The notes below the pieces were generated by a model. That model saw only the letters and a program-made list of their open reading frames with translations. It was not told where the DNA came from and searched no databases. Below, in pieces: positions 19,276-28,591 of a stretch of 53,586 nucleotides of DNA (the stretch's first letter is position 1; every line of letters starts with the position of its first letter). Both the position numbers and the translations under genes were made by a program. This DNA comes from Nitrosomonas halophila (GTDB lineage Bacteria > Pseudomonadota > Gammaproteobacteria > Burkholderiales > Nitrosomonadaceae), in assembly GCF_900107165.1 (NCBI RefSeq), contig NZ_FNOY01000016.1, positions 1 to 53,586 of the forward strand, given 5' to 3'.

Positions 19276-21846
19276 ATGAAGACCCCTCGCCTGATGATGC
19301 AGTACCAGCAAGATTTGCCTGCCGATCTGTTGCCATTGGTGGAGCAAGTGACCGATTTGGCCACGGATTTGCGCTGGACCTGGAGTCATGCCGGTGATGT
19401 GGTTTGGAAGGCGATGGATCCGCAGTTATGGGAGCAAAGCGAGAATCCATTTGTGGTTTTGCAGAACCTGTCGTATGAGCGGCTGGAAAAACTGAACCGC
19501 AGCGCATCGTTCAAACAGCATCTTGATTTGCTGTCGGAAGCACGCAGGCACTACTGCGAATGCCCTGGTTGGTTTGGGGAGGCACATGCAGAGACCAGGC
19601 TCAAGGGCATTGCCTATTTCAGCATGGAATTTGGATTGGGCAAGGCCCTGCCACTGTACGCCGGTGGATTGGGTGTGCTGGCCGGAGATTATCTCAAGGC
19701 AGCCAGTGATTTGGCCGTGCCTGTCACTGCGATCGGTCTGCTCTATCAGGAAGGCTATTTCCGGCAGATGCTGGATGGAAATGGCTGGCAGCAGGAAATC
19801 TACACTTATAACGACTCCAATAGCCTGCCGCTGCGTCCCGTGTTGACGCGTAATGGTACCTGGCTCTGTATTCCGATCGAGTTGCCCGGACGTACCGTCC
19901 GCTTGCATGCCTGGGAGGCGCAGGTGGGCAGGGTGAACCTGTATCTGCTTGACAGTAACAACTTGCTGAACAGTGCGCTTGACCGCGGCATTACCGGCAA
20001 GCTATACGGCGGAGGAGAGGAAATCCGCCTGGTGCAGGAGATTGTTCTGGGCATTGGCGGGTGGCGCTTGATCGAAGCCCTGGGGCTGGAAATCGATGTT
20101 TGCCATTTGAACGAGGGGCATGCCGCTTTTGTGACGCTTGAGCGCGCCCGCTGCTATATGGAAAAGAAGCGGGTGGATTTCTGGGAAGCGCTATGGGCGA
20201 CCCGGCCGGGCAATGTATTTACCACCCATACGCCCGTGGCAGCCGGTTTTGATACCTTTCCACGCGAGCTGCTGGCCAAGTATGGTCTGGTCTATGCCGG
20301 AAATCTGGGAGTGGCGCCGGAGGATCTGGTGGCGCTGGGCCGCAGCAATGCGAAAAATGGCGATGAGTTTTTCAACATGGCCTATCTGGCGGCGCGAACC
20401 TGCGGCCTGATGAACGGTGTCAGCCGCCTGCATGGCCAGGTCAGTCGGGGCATATTCCAGGACCTGTATCCCCACTGGCCCCAATGCCAGGTGCCGGTAA
20501 GTTATGTGACCAATGGCGTGCATGTGCCATCATGGGATTCTCCGTGGGCAGATGATATCTGGACGGAGACTTGCGGCAAGGGCCGCTGGCTCGGTAGCGA
20601 GGAAACGCTGGCCGCCGCGATCGAGGCGCTGGACGATACGACACTCTGGACATTGTGCGGTCAGGAGCGTGCCGATCTGGTGCGCCACACCCGGCAACGC
20701 TTGCGCTTGCAGCTCGGCCAGGGGGGTGCGCAGCTGCATCTCATCGACCAGGTTGACCGGATTCTGGATCCCAACGTTTTGACACTTGGATTTGCGCGCC
20801 GCTTCACTGCCTACAAACGTCCTAACTTGTTGCTGCGTGATTCTGACAGATTGATCAGACTGTTGACGCATTCAGAACGGCCGGTGCAGCTGGTTGTCGC
20901 GGGCAAGGCCCATCCTGCCGACAAGGAAGGCAAGCGTTTCATTCAGGCCTGGGCACAGTTTGCCGCCCAACCGGCGGTGCGCCAGCATGTCGTTTTCCTT
21001 GAAGACTATGACATTGCCTTGGCGCAGGAGCTGGTGCAGGGAGTGGATGTGTGGATCAACACGCCGCGCCGGCCATGGGAAGCAAGCGGCACCAGTGGTA
21101 TGAAAGTACTGGTTAACGGGGGATTGAATCTTTCCGAGCTGGATGGCTGGTGGGCAGAAGCCTATACCCCGGAAGTAGGCTGGGCGTTGGGTGATGGCCA
21201 GGAGCATACCGAACCCGAGTGGGAGGGTGTGGAAGCGGAGCAGCTCTATCGTCTGCTGGAAGAGGAGATCGTGCCGATGTTTTACGATCGCGATGCCACT
21301 GGCATTCCCCGGGCCTGGGTTGCCCGCATGCGTGCCAGTATGGCCGGTCTTACGCCTCAGTTCAGCAGTAACCGGATGGTGCGTGAATATGTCGAGAAGT
21401 TGTATCTGCCTGCGGCCAGTGCTTTTCAGCAACGCACTGCCGAAGGTAGCGAGGTTGCCCAGGCGTTGCGTTTATGGGACGAGCAGTTGAGGTGCAATTG
21501 GCATGAGATTCATTGGGGCAATCTGAGCGTGTCTCCAGAACAGGGCGGCTGGGTCTTTGAAGTGCAGATCTATTTGGGGGAGGTAGTGCCCGATGCCGTG
21601 CAAATCCAGCTTTACGCTGATCCAGATGGGATGCAAGCGCCTGTCTGCGAGGTGATGACGCGTCATGCCAGCATCCCGGGCGCTTTGCATGGGTATCTTT
21701 ATCGTTGCCAGGTGCGCACGGCACGCCCTTACACGGATTTCACGCCACGCTGCGTGGCGTTTCATCCCGCTGCGCTTATCCCGATCGAGAACAATCTGAT
21801 TCACTGGTGGTCGGGAACGGCCAACTTGCTCGCAACCAGCGCATAA
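19276..21846 (+). CDS. glgP: glycogen/alpha-glucan phosphorylase (GT35)
   Basis: An 856-residue phosphorylase releasing glucose-1-phosphate from alpha-1,4-glucans. An N-terminal DUF3417-type segment (about 10-115, DLATDLRWTWSHAGDVVWKA) marks the compact group of the alpha-glucan phosphorylase family. Catalytic core motifs include YFSMEFGLGKALPLYAGGLG, HLNEGHAAF, FTTHTPVAAGFD, RRFTAYKRPNLL, and EASGTSGMKVLVNGG, whose Lys near residue 608 binds PLP. A ribosome-binding site (AAGGAAGGAG) precedes the ATG. No other glycogen gene is in the window. It converges with the PhyH gene 17 bp away. Confidence 0.95.
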   Translation: MKTPRLMMQYQQDLPADLLPLVEQVTDLATDLRWTWSHAGDVVWKAMDPQLWEQSENPFVVLQNLSYERLEKLNRSASFKQHLDLLSEARRHYCECPGWFGEAHAETRLKGIAYFSMEFGLGKALPLYAGGLGVLAGDYLKAASDLAVPVTAIGLLYQEGYFRQMLDGNGWQQEIYTYNDSNSLPLRPVLTRNGTWLCIPIELPGRTVRLHAWEAQVGRVNLYLLDSNNLLNSALDRGITGKLYGGGEEIRLVQEIVLGIGGWRLIEALGLEIDVCHLNEGHAAFVTLERARCYMEKKRVDFWEALWATRPGNVFTTHTPVAAGFDTFPRELLAKYGLVYAGNLGVAPEDLVALGRSNAKNGDEFFNMAYLAARTCGLMNGVSRLHGQVSRGIFQDLYPHWPQCQVPVSYVTNGVHVPSWDSPWADDIWTETCGKGRWLGSEETLAAAIEALDDTTLWTLCGQERADLVRHTRQRLRLQLGQGGAQLHLIDQVDRILDPNVLTLGFARRFTAYKRPNLLLRDSDRLIRLLTHSERPVQLVVAGKAHPADKEGKRFIQAWAQFAAQPAVRQHVVFLEDYDIALAQELVQGVDVWINTPRRPWEASGTSGMKVLVNGGLNLSELDGWWAEAYTPEVGWALGDGQEHTEPEWEGVEAEQLYRLLEEEIVPMFYDRDATGIPRAWVARMRASMAGLTPQFSSNRMVREYVEKLYLPAASAFQQRTAEGSEVAQALRLWDEQLRCNWHEIHWGNLSVSPEQGGWVFEVQIYLGEVVPDAVQIQLYADPDGMQAPVCEVMTRHASIPGALHGYLYRCQVRTARPYTDFTPRCVAFHPAALIPIENNLIHWWSGTANLLATSA

Positions 21847-21863
21847 CATCATGATTTCGTCAT

Positions 21864-22916
21864 TCAGTCTGTTTGATGGCCATAGACGCGCAGCACTGCC
21901 TGGGTCGACTGAGGGAGGGTGTCCCAAGCCTGCCGGGTTTGCGCATGCAGACGATCGTGCGCCCGCTTGTTGCCGGGAACCAAATAAGTGGAATGGCGCG
22001 TGGTGTAGTGAATCATCAACACTCTGCGCTCGATACCGGCTTGCATCCTGGAGCCGTGGTGATAACACCTGGCCGTGTCGGTCAGGAACATATCGCCACT
22101 TTTGCCCGTCAGTGATAAAAAATGGGGGCGGAAGGGTTCAAATAACGCTTCGTCTCTGACCTTTTCGGAAGAGGCGGGGCCGAGTTTTTCGGCAACCTGG
22201 TCGGAGTATCTGGTAGGCAGAATGATGGTGGGGCCGTTGGCTGGCGTGATTTCGGAGCACAGCAGCCAGAGCTTAAGTGTCGTGATGTCCTCTCTGTCGA
22301 TATGCCATAGCTGACTGCCTTTCAGGCTGTTTGTATTCGATGCGGGCGGCGGGGAATACATGGCCGTGATGTTCCAGAGTACCGGGCAGCTTCCAATATA
22401 ACGGGCCACTGCGCCGAGTATGTAAGGCGCGGTAGCGAGTTGAAAACAAGGGTTGTCAGGTGCGTAGTCCTTCAATGAAGATGTTTCCGCCAGGTATGGC
22501 TTGGCATTCATCTGCATGCTGGCGCCCGCGATGAAGTGTTCGATACGGGCATGCGTGTCGGCAATGCAGGCCGGTGCCAGCTGATCCTGTATGTCTAGGC
22601 GTGCCGCACCCATTTGCGGATCAACCGCAAGCGTCGTGGGGCAGGCCTCCAACAGTTGTGCGTAGTGTTCGCGTTCCTTTTTTTGTACTTCGGCAGGCAG
22701 GCTGGTTGCAATTTTCTCGACCAGCTTGGCTCTGTGTGCGCGTGACAAAAGGTTGTTGTTGCCAAGAAAGCGGTGCAGCTTGATATGGCGGGGCGCATTG
22801 ATATAGCGGACATCGGAGATGTTCCTGGCCCAATTGAAGATTCTGCGGGCTTTGATTTTGGCACGGTCTTTGAATATTGCGAGGTCCACGTTGCGCTCCC
22901 AGTTGCGAAGGATCAA
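21864..22916 (-). CDS. phytanoyl-CoA dioxygenase (PhyH)-like non-heme iron oxygenase
   Basis: A 350-residue protein of the PhyH family of Fe(II)/2-oxoglutarate-dependent oxygenases. The iron ligands are visible: WHIDRED near residue 203 (His-x-Asp) and the distal His in RCYHHGSRM near 287. RRVLMIHY, with the Arg expected to bind 2-oxoglutarate, follows. The N-terminal 110 residues are basic and unassigned. Family members hydroxylate diverse small molecules and lipids, and the substrate cannot be read here. No biosynthetic genes flank it. Confidence 0.75.
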   Translation of the reverse strand: MILRNWERNVDLAIFKDRAKIKARRIFNWARNISDVRYINAPRHIKLHRFLGNNNLLSRAHRAKLVEKIATSLPAEVQKKEREHYAQLLEACPTTLAVDPQMGAARLDIQDQLAPACIADTHARIEHFIAGASMQMNAKPYLAETSSLKDYAPDNPCFQLATAPYILGAVARYIGSCPVLWNITAMYSPPPASNTNSLKGSQLWHIDREDITTLKLWLLCSEITPANGPTIILPTRYSDQVAEKLGPASSEKVRDEALFEPFRPHFLSLTGKSGDMFLTDTARCYHHGSRMQAGIERRVLMIHYTTRHSTYLVPGNKRAHDRLHAQTRQAWDTLPQSTQAVLRVYGHQTD

Positions 22917-23090
22917 GAATCCAGCCGCGAGTGATGGAAAAAGTCAATGCTTTTTTGAGTGGGGTGACTGTACTGAAAGCATCCGGGGTTGTCAAACCAG
23001 GTGTTGTAACGATGAAAGCAACAGCTTGTGCTTTTGATGCCAATACATGGGCTGCATGAATGGTGACCCAATGCGCCAGCCGGGGTGGTT

Positions 23091-24263
23091 TCAATCTGGA
23101 AACAAATCACGGGCCGGCTGTGGCGGGCCGAAAAAATGGCCCTGAGCGAGCGCTGCGCCACATTGCTTGAGCGCGTCGGCCTGGTAGGCATGTTCCACGC
23201 CTTCGCCGAGCGTGATGCCACCCAACCGGGTAATGGCCTGAATGGTTCTCGATATCTCACGCTCAACACCGTCTTTGCGGCCGATACGGCTGATCACAGT
23301 GATGCACAGTTTGATGATTTCCGGGCGCAGTTCCTCGACAGTAGTCATATCGAAGAAACCGCATCCCGTATCATCCAATGACAGTTTGAATTGCGTGTGC
23401 CGCAGCTCATTCAGCGTGACATGCAGCCGCACCGCCGATTCGATCGGCAGGTGTTCGGTCAGCTCGAATACGACCCGTGACAGCAGCGGCGTGATGACCG
23501 GATTGGCGAGGTATTGCTGCAACAGGGAGGACATGAACAGTCCCGGGCCTAGGTTGACTGAAATCCAGAAATGGGAAGGAATGCGGGGCAGCCAGTCGAA
23601 TGTGCGTTTGAGACAGGCAAATTCGAGTGCTTGCGTCATGCCGAATTGATGCGCCGCAGTAAACAAGGCATCCGCGCTGTGCAAGGCTGAATCGGCCGGC
23701 CCGCGTGTCAGGGCTTCATAACCGACGATGGTTTGGTCTGCGAGTGAGCATATCGGCTGGAAATGGCATTCCAGCCGATCGCGTTCGATCAGATCCTGTA
23801 AAAGTGCCTGAGTCTCGGTGCCGTGCAGCACCGGATTGACTTTGGGCGGCGCCAGAAGTGCAAGATCGATCGCTTGATCGATCGATGCCGGGTGGGTATT
23901 TTCGGGCGCAGGCAGAATCAAAATTCTGAAATCCTGGCGGCTGCCCGTTGCCTGGCCGAGATTCTCCAGTAGCAGTGCATGCATTTCTGCTGTCCCTACT
24001 GCCTGCAGCACTGGGATTTGCTCCAGCATATCGAAAGGCATCAAGGTTTCCTTCAGGCCGAATAGTGCATGCCAGCGGCCGAAATACGCGCTGGTGATCG
24101 GCCGGTATAGCCGGTATTTCTGTAGCAGCCTGTCCGACATGCGTCGAATGTCGCGAGTCAAATCGGCATAGGCGAACTTGGCGATTGCTTCACCGAATAT
24201 TGCTTCAAACCGGCCTGGCTGATTCAGTTGTACGACGAAAAGATAAAGCTGGTTGTTTGGCAT
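23091..24263 (-). CDS. EAL-domain c-di-GMP phosphodiesterase
   Basis: A 390-residue cytoplasmic protein. The C-terminal EAL domain (about 140-390) would hydrolyse c-di-GMP. Catalytic positions appear kept: YEALTRG near 179, the Asn in ISVNLGP, FELTEH, SLDDTGCG (DDFGTG in most homologues), the Lys in EIIKLC, GEGVE and AQGHFFGPP. Two motifs are altered: DDFGTG to DDTGCG, and the usual K-[IL]-D reads KLC. The N-terminal 140 residues show no recognised sensor domain. The start at 24263 follows GGAGG; the upstream extension to 24335 runs toward an inverted-repeat element. An active enzyme is likely but not certain. Confidence 0.82.
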   Translation of the reverse strand: MPNNQLYLFVVQLNQPGRFEAIFGEAIAKFAYADLTRDIRRMSDRLLQKYRLYRPITSAYFGRWHALFGLKETLMPFDMLEQIPVLQAVGTAEMHALLLENLGQATGSRQDFRILILPAPENTHPASIDQAIDLALLAPPKVNPVLHGTETQALLQDLIERDRLECHFQPICSLADQTIVGYEALTRGPADSALHSADALFTAAHQFGMTQALEFACLKRTFDWLPRIPSHFWISVNLGPGLFMSSLLQQYLANPVITPLLSRVVFELTEHLPIESAVRLHVTLNELRHTQFKLSLDDTGCGFFDMTTVEELRPEIIKLCITVISRIGRKDGVEREISRTIQAITRLGGITLGEGVEHAYQADALKQCGAALAQGHFFGPPQPARDLFPD

Positions 24264-24321
24264 GTTCGCCTCCCTTGCGCCGGAACGGGTTCGGAATCGG
24301 TGGTTGCGCGTGTTCCAAGTG

Positions 24322-24472
24322 CTCCGTTCCGTCAATTAGCTTACAAATGAAGTCGTTGGATTCGCCTCCTAGGCGCAAACCGCAGTCATATAGCCGTAGC
24401 TATGGCGAGAATTTGCAATAGCGCATGACAGGCGAAGGCGCGATTTCATGTAAGCGGTTTGGCGGAACGGAG
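24322..24472. repeat. MITE-like 151-bp imperfect inverted repeat
   Basis: The ends are 10-bp perfect inverted repeats (24322-24331 CTCCGTTCCG and 24463-24472 CGGAACGGAG). Further paired blocks lie inside: 24339-24355 with 24441-24455 (GCTTACA..TGAA against TTTCATGTAAGC), and 24361-24367 TTCGCCT with 24430-24436 AGGCGAA. An inner hairpin sits around ATAGCCGTAGCTAT. The whole segment can fold into one long stem, as non-autonomous miniature elements or large REP/ERIC-type repeats do. It has no coding capacity. It lies 59 bp upstream of the EAL gene start, between divergent coding regions, so it may carry promoter or terminator activity. Confidence 0.65.
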
Positions 24473-24539
24473 TAGTAGGATAATCATACGCCTAATCTCG
24501 CAAGAGTGAGCGGATCAAACGGGGCGCCTAAGAGATTGA

Positions 24540-24983
24540 ATGGTTGGGAATTCCGACTTTCCACAATCATGCTGGGCACGTTTGTGCGTGCGTGTTGCGC
24601 GGTTTTGCCCTGAGGCTGAAAAGCGTTCAGAGGCAAAATTGATAGTTTACCGAAGGGCTGGTCTGACACAGGTGTTTCTGGGGGGGGCTAATTATCATGA
24701 ACCCGCTGCATGGCAGGGGTGGAATAGCAGCCCTAAACTCGCGCTTATTTGCGTTTTGCAGCAGCCGGACGCATTCTATATTGCACATGTGCCTCTCCAA
24801 GCACAACGCGACCCACACATACAGTTGCCCAGGAGCGTGTTGGGCGTGGCAACCAGGATCCTGGGAATCTGCTTGAGTTTGCTCGCCGATCTCGATGCTA
24901 CGGTCAAGGCAGTGCTGACCGATCCGCAAGCATTCAAGGCGAGTCCGCTGCCTCTTGTCAGCGAGGTAGCTGATTGGTTGTAG
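24540..24983 (+). CDS. possible hypothetical protein or gene remnant
   Basis: A 147-codon open frame between the inverted repeat and the sensor kinase. The N-terminal half does not look protein-like. The last 50 residues (TRILGICLSLLADLDATVKA through to SPLPLVSEVADWL) do, and the stop is followed within 2 bp by a strong hairpin (24985-25018). A G8 run lies at 24680-24687 inside the frame. It could be the 3' remnant of a decayed gene. I do not recognise it. Confidence 0.25.
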   Translation: MVGNSDFPQSCWARLCVRVARFCPEAEKRSEAKLIVYRRAGLTQVFLGGANYHEPAAWQGWNSSPKLALICVLQQPDAFYIAHVPLQAQRDPHIQLPRSVLGVATRILGICLSLLADLDATVKAVLTDPQAFKASPLPLVSEVADWL

Positions 24984-24984
24984 C

Positions 24985-25018
24985 GCGCCCCTGGAAGCAC
25001 TATCTGTTTCAGGGGCGC
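24985..25018 (+). terminator. terminator-like hairpin
   Basis: Perfect 9-bp arms GCGCCCCTG (24985-24993) and CAGGGGCGC (25010-25018) enclose a 16-base loop. Only a weak T-run (TTCGTCATT) follows. It directly follows the stop of the uncertain ORF at 24540-24983. Confidence 0.5.
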
Positions 25019-25235
25019 TTCGTCATTCACCCGTCATTTGAACTGACGCATTCCGCAAATAACCATCCAATCGGGTGTTAAACCCGCATTTTCATCTTGT
25101 TGTCTCGAACTAGAATGTAGCCAGAAGGTAATGCGCCCCCCTGGCCACACATGACCAGGTGGGATCAACTGTGAACTGTGGTTTGTTCGTTTGAACTTCG
25201 CGATGACTGTTCAGCCTGTCAACTAAAAGAATGAA

Positions 25236-27320
25236 ATGATATCGTTTCTCGATTATATGAGTATACGCAGGAAACTGATTATGGTTTTTGTGGTTTCCCT
25301 GCTGTTGGTGCTCACGCTTATCAGTGCCGGAATTTTTCAGATGATCTGGGTGAAAAGAACACTCAATGCTGAATTTTACAATGCGATCTCAGAGATGCAT
25401 TATTCGCTTACCCTGAAGAGTGTGCTGGAGCAAAGCCGGATTCAGCTGCTGACATTGCTGCTTGAACAAAATAACCGTAACCTGATTCAAGAACATCAGG
25501 CGATCAAACGTTCAACGGAGCTTATCAACCATACGCTGGGCGTTTTGCTGCATGAGGATGGTGACAAGGCACGGGAGATCCATGCGCAACGGGATGCGCT
25601 CAAGGCAATATGGGATCAATTTGTGCTGACTCGGGACGAAGAAATCTTTCCCGCTTTGTTCCGGGGGGAAAACCGCACGGCGCTTGAATTGGTCATGGGA
25701 AAGCAGAGAGAAAGGTACGAGACCTTTATGGCGCTGGCGGACGCGCTGGTCGAGAAAACCAGTCGAACCGCCGGAAATACTCAGGCCTTTCTGGAGCATA
25801 TGCTCCTGCAGACGATCACGCTGTATGTGATCGTTGCCCTGCTTGGGCTGTCTCTGGCGACGATATTGGTTTATCGATTCACAGGAAATATCTTTGCAAG
25901 ATTCAATACGATCGTTTCAAGACTGGAAGGGTTTAAAAGAGGAGAAAAACCCGCCTGCTCCGATCCTGGGAAGATCAGGAAAGATGAGCTCGGCAATTTC
26001 GAACATATGCTGGAACATTTTCTGGTGGAGTTGTATGAGCATCGAATAGAGCATGAGCGATTTCTGTTGTTGCTGCAGTCGGAAATGGAGGAAAACCGGA
26101 AGAAAAAAGATGCATTGAAAAAGAGTGAAGAAAAATACAGGGCTTTGGTTGAGACCACGACTGACTGGGTGTGGGAGGTCAATGCCGATCTGGTCTACTC
26201 CTACGCAAGTCCGAAAGTGGAAAACTTGCTTGGCTACAAGCCGGAAGAAATCATCGGGCAATCCCCTTTTGCCTTGATGCTGCCTGAGGAAGCGGCAAGA
26301 ATATCCAAAGACTTCGCCGAGATTTTTGAGAAGCATCTGCCCATTTTTAATCTGGAAAACAGGAATTTGCATAAGGATGGTCATGTCGTGGTGCTGGAAT
26401 CGAGTTGTACGCCGTTTTATGACTCTTATGGTGTCTTTCTGGGTTACCGTGGCATAGACCGGAATGTCACTGCAAGGAAAGAAGCCGAGGAGGAAGCAGC
26501 AGCTATGCGGGAACAGCTTCTCCAATCCGAAAAAATGGCTTCTGTCGGGTTGCTCGCTGCCGGTGTTGCGCATGAGATCAATAATCCGGTTGGCTACCTC
26601 AGCAGCAATCTTTATGCCTTAGCGGAAGATATCTCAAAAATCCGTGCTGCTTTCCGGGGCAATAAAGCATTGCTGCATGCACCAGAGCGTGGCGGCCAAC
26701 ATGCGGTCAAGCTGGGCGAGACTGAGTGGATTCGTGATATGGATGCGACTTTGCAGGAAATGGCGCAGATCGTCAATGAATGCAAGGATGGACTGGAGCG
26801 GATACAATCGATCGTAACGGGGCTTAAAGGCTTTTCGCATAGAGAAGCGGATGAGGCGAAAGCATACGATATCAACCAGTGTATCGAGGATGCGGTCAGG
26901 CTTTCCTGGCATGAGGTGAAATATGGCGCCAGTCTTGAGAAGGCGCTGCAGGCGCTGCCACGGGTCTGGTGCAAGCCGCGGCAGATTACCCAGGTCTTGG
27001 TGAATATGTTGCTCAATGCCGTTCAGGCGATGGAGCAGGGTCATATCAAAATCAAATCCTGGGCCAGCAGCGACTGCAAGGAAGTGTTCGTCAGCATAGA
27101 AGATAATGGGCCTGGTATCAGCAAGGAGATGCAAAGACGGATATTCGATCCCTTCTTTACCACCAAACCGGTTGGCCAGGGCACTGGCCTGGGTCTTTCG
27201 GTCGCTTATGGGATTGTTTCCGGGCATGGCGGCAAGATTCAAGTGAAGAGCGCGCCGGGAGGCGGTGCGGCTTTTGTGATCAGCCTGCCGGTAATGAATA
27301 ATTTTGCCAGCACAGAATAG
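25236..27320 (+). CDS. membrane-bound PAS sensor histidine kinase
   Basis: A 694-residue kinase. Transmembrane helices lie at about 13-37 and 192-214, enclosing a helical periplasmic sensor of four-helix-bundle type. A HAMP-like linker (about 215-270) follows, then a coiled coil, a PAS domain (about 300-410, VETTTDWVWEVNADLVYSYA), a HisKA domain with GVAHEINNPVGYL (phospho-His near 446), and HATPase_c boxes NMLLNAVQAM, DNGPGI and GTGLGLSVAYG. It phosphorylates a response regulator, almost certainly the one encoded 7 bp downstream. The stimulus is unknown. Confidence 0.93.
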   Translation: MISFLDYMSIRRKLIMVFVVSLLLVLTLISAGIFQMIWVKRTLNAEFYNAISEMHYSLTLKSVLEQSRIQLLTLLLEQNNRNLIQEHQAIKRSTELINHTLGVLLHEDGDKAREIHAQRDALKAIWDQFVLTRDEEIFPALFRGENRTALELVMGKQRERYETFMALADALVEKTSRTAGNTQAFLEHMLLQTITLYVIVALLGLSLATILVYRFTGNIFARFNTIVSRLEGFKRGEKPACSDPGKIRKDELGNFEHMLEHFLVELYEHRIEHERFLLLLQSEMEENRKKKDALKKSEEKYRALVETTTDWVWEVNADLVYSYASPKVENLLGYKPEEIIGQSPFALMLPEEAARISKDFAEIFEKHLPIFNLENRNLHKDGHVVVLESSCTPFYDSYGVFLGYRGIDRNVTARKEAEEEAAAMREQLLQSEKMASVGLLAAGVAHEINNPVGYLSSNLYALAEDISKIRAAFRGNKALLHAPERGGQHAVKLGETEWIRDMDATLQEMAQIVNECKDGLERIQSIVTGLKGFSHREADEAKAYDINQCIEDAVRLSWHEVKYGASLEKALQALPRVWCKPRQITQVLVNMLLNAVQAMEQGHIKIKSWASSDCKEVFVSIEDNGPGISKEMQRRIFDPFFTTKPVGQGTGLGLSVAYGIVSGHGGKIQVKSAPGGGAAFVISLPVMNNFASTE

Positions 27321-27327
27321 GAGTGGT

Positions 27328-28377
27328 ATGCGTGACACAATCATGATCGTTGACGACGAGCCTAACATTCTCAATGCCCTGGGGCGCTTGTTTAGAAGAG
27401 AGGGAGTCGATGTCATCACCGCTGAAAGCGGGGAAGCCGGTCTTGAGCTGATCAGAAAGCATCAGGTGGCGGTGGTGATTTCGGATCAGCGGATGCCGGG
27501 AATTGATGGCGTGGAGTTCCTGCAGCGATTCATGGCCGTATCGCCGGATACCATCAGGTTCATGCTCACGGGTTACGCCGACATGAAATCGGTTCTGGAT
27601 GCGATCAATCGGGGAGAGGTGTACAGATTCATTACCAAGCCTTGGGATGATGAAAAACTCAAATTGGTCGTCGGCGAGGCGTTGGAAAAACATCGTGTGA
27701 CGGTGAGCAGCAAGAAACTTGGCGATGCGATAAGAGGACAATACTTACGCATGCTTGAGCTGAATCAGCAGCTCGGCACTGAAATTGAGACAAAAACAAA
27801 ATGTATCGAAGCGAATTTTTCGATATTTGTCGAGCTCTGTGCCGATATGATCATGCTGCATGACAGGTGTTCTGGTGAGCATGCAAGGCGCGTGGCGGTG
27901 CTCGCTGAAAAACTGGCGTTAAAACTTGGAAATGGCGAAGCGGACGCAGAAGCTATCCGGGCGGCAGCCTTGCTGCATACTATCGGAATGGGGACTGCTC
28001 CCGGTCAGGCATGCACACAGGCCAATGAGGAGGCGTCCGCCAGTGCGCGAACGCCGTATGGGGGCAATGGCGCGCTATCCCGAGAGCTGCTCGTGAAAAT
28101 GGATACGCTCAATCAGCAGGTGAGTACCATCATGCGCAGTTATGCGGAGCGTTGCCAGCTTGATCAATATTGTGATCTGTCGCAGGGGAAAGCGGTTCAT
28201 CCTGGCGTGAAGATTATCGTGGTCTGCAAAGCATACGATGAACTCAGGCATCGTTCTCGTCCATTCTCCAGATCTGAAGCGCTGGCGAGGATTGAAGCCG
28301 GACGGAATAAAAAATATGACCCTGCCGTGATTGATGCCTTGGCTGAATGTGTGACGGAGGAGGCATCCCTGCTTTGA
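27328..28377 (+). CDS. response regulator with degenerate HD-GYP output domain
   Basis: A 349-residue protein of the RpfG type. The receiver domain (1-120) is intact: acidic pair VDDEP at 9-10, phospho-acceptor Asp53 in ISDQRMPG, Lys104 in ITKPWDD. The output domain has the HD-GYP helical framework (GEHARRVAVLAEKLA with His185, LLHTIG, and a C-terminal YDPAVIDAL). The metal-binding HD pair reads His217-Thr218, and the GKIGIPD and GYP loops are absent. It is therefore probably not a phosphodiesterase but a binding or signalling module. The start at 27328 follows GGAG; 27304 lies inside the kinase gene. It is co-transcribed with the kinase. Confidence 0.85.
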   Translation: MRDTIMIVDDEPNILNALGRLFRREGVDVITAESGEAGLELIRKHQVAVVISDQRMPGIDGVEFLQRFMAVSPDTIRFMLTGYADMKSVLDAINRGEVYRFITKPWDDEKLKLVVGEALEKHRVTVSSKKLGDAIRGQYLRMLELNQQLGTEIETKTKCIEANFSIFVELCADMIMLHDRCSGEHARRVAVLAEKLALKLGNGEADAEAIRAAALLHTIGMGTAPGQACTQANEEASASARTPYGGNGALSRELLVKMDTLNQQVSTIMRSYAERCQLDQYCDLSQGKAVHPGVKIIVVCKAYDELRHRSRPFSRSEALARIEAGRNKKYDPAVIDALAECVTEEASLL

Positions 28378-28436
28378 CCGGCTTGATTGTTATAGTCAGG
28401 GCTGCTCGTGCAGTGTAACTGGTGCCTGCTTGTATG

Positions 28437-28512
28437 TGGTGCCGCAGAGAGGAGTCGAACCTCCGACTTGCTGATTACGAATCAGCTACTCTACCAACTG
28501 AGTTACTGCGGC
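28437..28512 (-). tRNA. tRNA-Thr (anticodon CGU)
   Basis: The minus strand folds into a full cloverleaf: acceptor GCCGCAG/CTGCGGC, D-loop AGTTGGTAGAG, anticodon stem GCTGA/TCAGC with loop TTCGTAA giving anticodon CGU, and T-arm GGAGGTTCGACTCC. Discriminator A and a genomically encoded CCA end are present (28437-28440). The length is 76 nt. A 7-bp inverted repeat (28424-28430 with 28513-28519) directly flanks the gene. Confidence 0.97.
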
Positions 28513-28562
28513 AGCAGGCAAGGCTGTGAAGCTGCCTTTTTGTCAATGCCATAAACCCGGCG

Positions 28563-28591
28563 ATTATAAAGCTTTATTGAGATGTGAGCAA
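28563..28591 (-). promoter_or_regulatory. probable sigma-70 promoter for tRNA-Thr
   Basis: On the minus strand TTGCTC (28586-28591) is followed after exactly 17 bp by a perfect TATAAT (28563-28568). The tRNA 5' end lies about 50 nt downstream. This is read from sequence only. Confidence 0.5.

Noticed and set aside
28424..28519. 7-bp inverted repeat flanking the tRNA as a mobile-element signature
   Set aside because: The arms (28424-28430 and 28513-28519) are short and abut the mature tRNA ends; more likely part of the precursor fold.
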